Positions 62,536 to 64,000 of a stretch of 64,000 bases of DNA are shown here, one piece after another. How positions within the stretch are numbered: the stretch's first letter is position 1; each line of letters begins with the position of its first letter. Origin of the DNA: Pseudomonas sp. VD-NE ins (GTDB lineage Bacteria; Pseudomonadota; Gammaproteobacteria; Pseudomonadales; Pseudomonadaceae); the NCBI RefSeq assembly GCF_031882575.1, contig NZ_CP134772.1, positions 5,530,501 through 5,594,500 of the forward strand. Direction: 5' to 3'. A program made the translations under genes and the position numbers. The notes beneath the pieces are model-generated. The model saw only the letters and a program-made list of their open reading frames with translations, was not told where the DNA came from and made no database searches.

Positions 62536-64000
62536 ATGAGCGACGATACAACCGGCATCGACATACCCTCTTCCGCTGATTCCGATACCCCCACCGACAC
62601 CAGCCGCCGCCGCTTTCTAGGAGGCGTCGCGGTATTGGGTGTCGGTGCAACACTGGCCGGGTGCGGCAATACCACCGAGCAACCTGGCAAACCCTCCGAG
62701 CGTCCACTGACACCGGCAGAGCTGGACAAGGCCCTGCGCGATCAGGTGAAAACCGTGGTGGTGATCTACGCCGAGAACCGCAGTTTCAACAATCTGTTCG
62801 GTGATTTCCCCGGTGTCGAAAAGCCGCTGTCTGCGCTCAAGCCCACTGACTATCAACAACGCGATCGCGACGGCGCGCTGCTGCAAACCTTGCCGCCAGT
62901 CTGGGGCGGCGTGCTGCAGATCGGCCCGCAAACCCTCGATGGCGTGACCTATCCCAGCGCCACGCAATTTCAGGAAAACCTGCCCAACGCACCGTTCGCC
63001 CTCAAAGGCCCGAGCGGCGAGGACTTGCCGTTCGGTCTGGTGACCCGCGATTTGTGGCACGTGTTCTATCAGAACCAGATGCAGATCAACGGCGGCAAGA
63101 ATGACGGCTTCGTGGCCTGGGCCGATTCCGGTGGCTTGACCATGGGTCATTACGCGCAGAGCCGTTATTCCCTGCGTCTGTGGGACGTCGCTCAGGAATT
63201 CGTGCTGTGCGACAACTTCTTCCAGGGTGCCTTCGGTGGCTCGTTCCTCAATCACCAATACCTGATCAGCGCCACCGCGCCGTTCTATCCGGGCGCAGCC
63301 AATTCAGTGGCCAAGTCGCAGATTGCCGCGCTGCAAAGCGATAATCCGGCCGATCCGCGCCTCAAGCCGCTGGACGCATCGCCTGCCAGCGCGATGACCG
63401 GCCCGCCGCAGTTCGGCCCGAGTGCGCTGACCCCGGATGGCTTCGGCGTCAACACCCTCGCCCCGCCCTACTGGCCGACGTGGATTCGCGATCCGGAGCG
63501 TCCGGCGTACTCCAAAGCGGATCTGCCCAACGTCATGGTGCCGCAGACCCACGAACACATCGGCGACAAACTGTCGAAAAAGAACATCGATTGGGCGTGG
63601 TATGCCGGTGCGTGGCAGGCGACGCTGGAGCAGTACAAGGATTCCGGCGGCATTCCGAAAATTCCCAACTTCCAGTATCACCATCAGCCGTTCAACTACT
63701 TCAAGCAGCAAGGCCCGGAGAACCCCGACGAGCGCAACAAGCGTCTGCGTGATGCTGGCTTGGGTGACGAATCGAGCAGCAACAAGTTCTTTGCCGATGC
63801 CGAAGCGGGCAAGTTGCCGGCGGTGAGTTTCTACAAACCCCAAGGCAACCTGAACATGCACGCCGGTTATGCCGACGTGGCTTCCGGGGATCGGCACATC
63901 GTGCGCGCGCTGAAAGTGCTGCGCGAAAGCCCGCAGTGGAAAAACATGGTGGTGATCGTCACGGTCGACGAAAACGGCGGCTGGTGGGATCACGTCGCAC
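62536..64000 (+). CDS. AcpA-type phosphoesterase (acid phosphatase/phospholipase C family), 5' part
   Basis: At least 488 codons; the gene runs off the window. Twin-arginine signal 'TDTSRRRFLGGVAVLGVG' near residues 21-38, followed by 'ATLAGC', which could also be a lipobox. PF04185 motifs: 'VVVIYAENRSFNNLFGDFPG' near residue 72, 'LCDNFFQGAFGGSFLNHQYL' near 225 and 'VTVDENGGWWDHV' at the cut end. Folded export by Tat and metal-dependent phosphate ester hydrolysis are from family knowledge. The AcpA subfamily is preferred over PlcH from the motif spacing. Confidence 0.88.
   Translation, partial: MSDDTTGIDIPSSADSDTPTDTSRRRFLGGVAVLGVGATLAGCGNTTEQPGKPSERPLTPAELDKALRDQVKTVVVIYAENRSFNNLFGDFPGVEKPLSALKPTDYQQRDRDGALLQTLPPVWGGVLQIGPQTLDGVTYPSATQFQENLPNAPFALKGPSGEDLPFGLVTRDLWHVFYQNQMQINGGKNDGFVAWADSGGLTMGHYAQSRYSLRLWDVAQEFVLCDNFFQGAFGGSFLNHQYLISATAPFYPGAANSVAKSQIAALQSDNPADPRLKPLDASPASAMTGPPQFGPSALTPDGFGVNTLAPPYWPTWIRDPERPAYSKADLPNVMVPQTHEHIGDKLSKKNIDWAWYAGAWQATLEQYKDSGGIPKIPNFQYHHQPFNYFKQQGPENPDERNKRLRDAGLGDESSSNKFFADAEAGKLPAVSFYKPQGNLNMHAGYADVASGDRHIVRALKVLRESPQWKNMVVIVTVDENGGWWDHVA

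Overview
The window reads as chromosomal DNA of a Pseudomonas of the fluorescens group. The supports are codon bias and GC of about 60 %, dense REP-type inverted repeats of the sort typical of that group, and a core gene order that, from memory, follows the P. aeruginosa PA4640-PA4673 block (mqo, PA4642-like, hpt, upp, uraA, hemH, photolyase region, pagL, murI, moeB, prmC, prfA, hemA, TPR protein, lolB, ispE, tRNA-Gln, prs, rplY, pth, ychF). No insertion sequence, prophage, CRISPR array or rRNA operon was seen.

Layout. 1-5420: small housekeeping and hypothetical genes (SRAP protein, DUF2007, CPXCG protein, acyltransferase, lipoprotein), a 115-bp tandem repeat, and a 700-bp leader before mqo. 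5421-12746: mqo, purine/pyrimidine salvage (hpt, upp, uraA), hemH and a TIGR01777 epimerase. 12870-22720: a light/photo-oxidative stress cluster. It has two leftward-to-rightward promoters carrying TGTACA-N12-TGTACA type operators, a LitR-like MerR regulator lacking visible B12 ligands, a photolyase, and a tightly overlapping set of SDR, FAD oxidase, DUF1365, cyclopropane-fatty-acid-synthase-like and DUF2878 genes that look like a membrane-lipid modification pathway. 23200-35700: pagL, then the murI-moeB-prmC-prfA-hemA operon on the minus strand, divergent from TPR-lolB-ispE-tRNA-prs, then rplY, pth and ychF. A strongly self-complementary segment lies between rplY and pth.

35857-46290: transport and sensing: a fosmidomycin-type exporter, a chemoreceptor, and a LysR regulator divergent from a complete spermidine/putrescine-type ABC transporter with an amidase. 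tRNA-Met(CAT) at 46210 marks the start of an accessory patch (46355-48908) with lower GC: an HTH regulator, a short S-type bacteriocin with a colicin-E-type HNH DNase domain, and two tandem immunity genes.

48984-64000: mixed genes: a DUF2817 metallopeptidase-like protein, gamma-glutamyltransferase, a DUF6124 protein preceded by an unusually structured leader (52370-52560), a truncated HigA-like antitoxin, a MerR/GyrI-like regulator, a LysE exporter, a flavin reductase, a BdlA-like PAS chemoreceptor, GntP, MHS and AtoE transporters, a HepT/MntA toxin-antitoxin pair, and the 5' part of an AcpA-type phosphoesterase cut by the window end.

The strongest candidates for new biology are the light-operator cluster, the DUF6124 leader RNA, and the receptor-domain-poor bacteriocin with its candidate operators. 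All family assignments come from reading motifs by eye; no database search was run.
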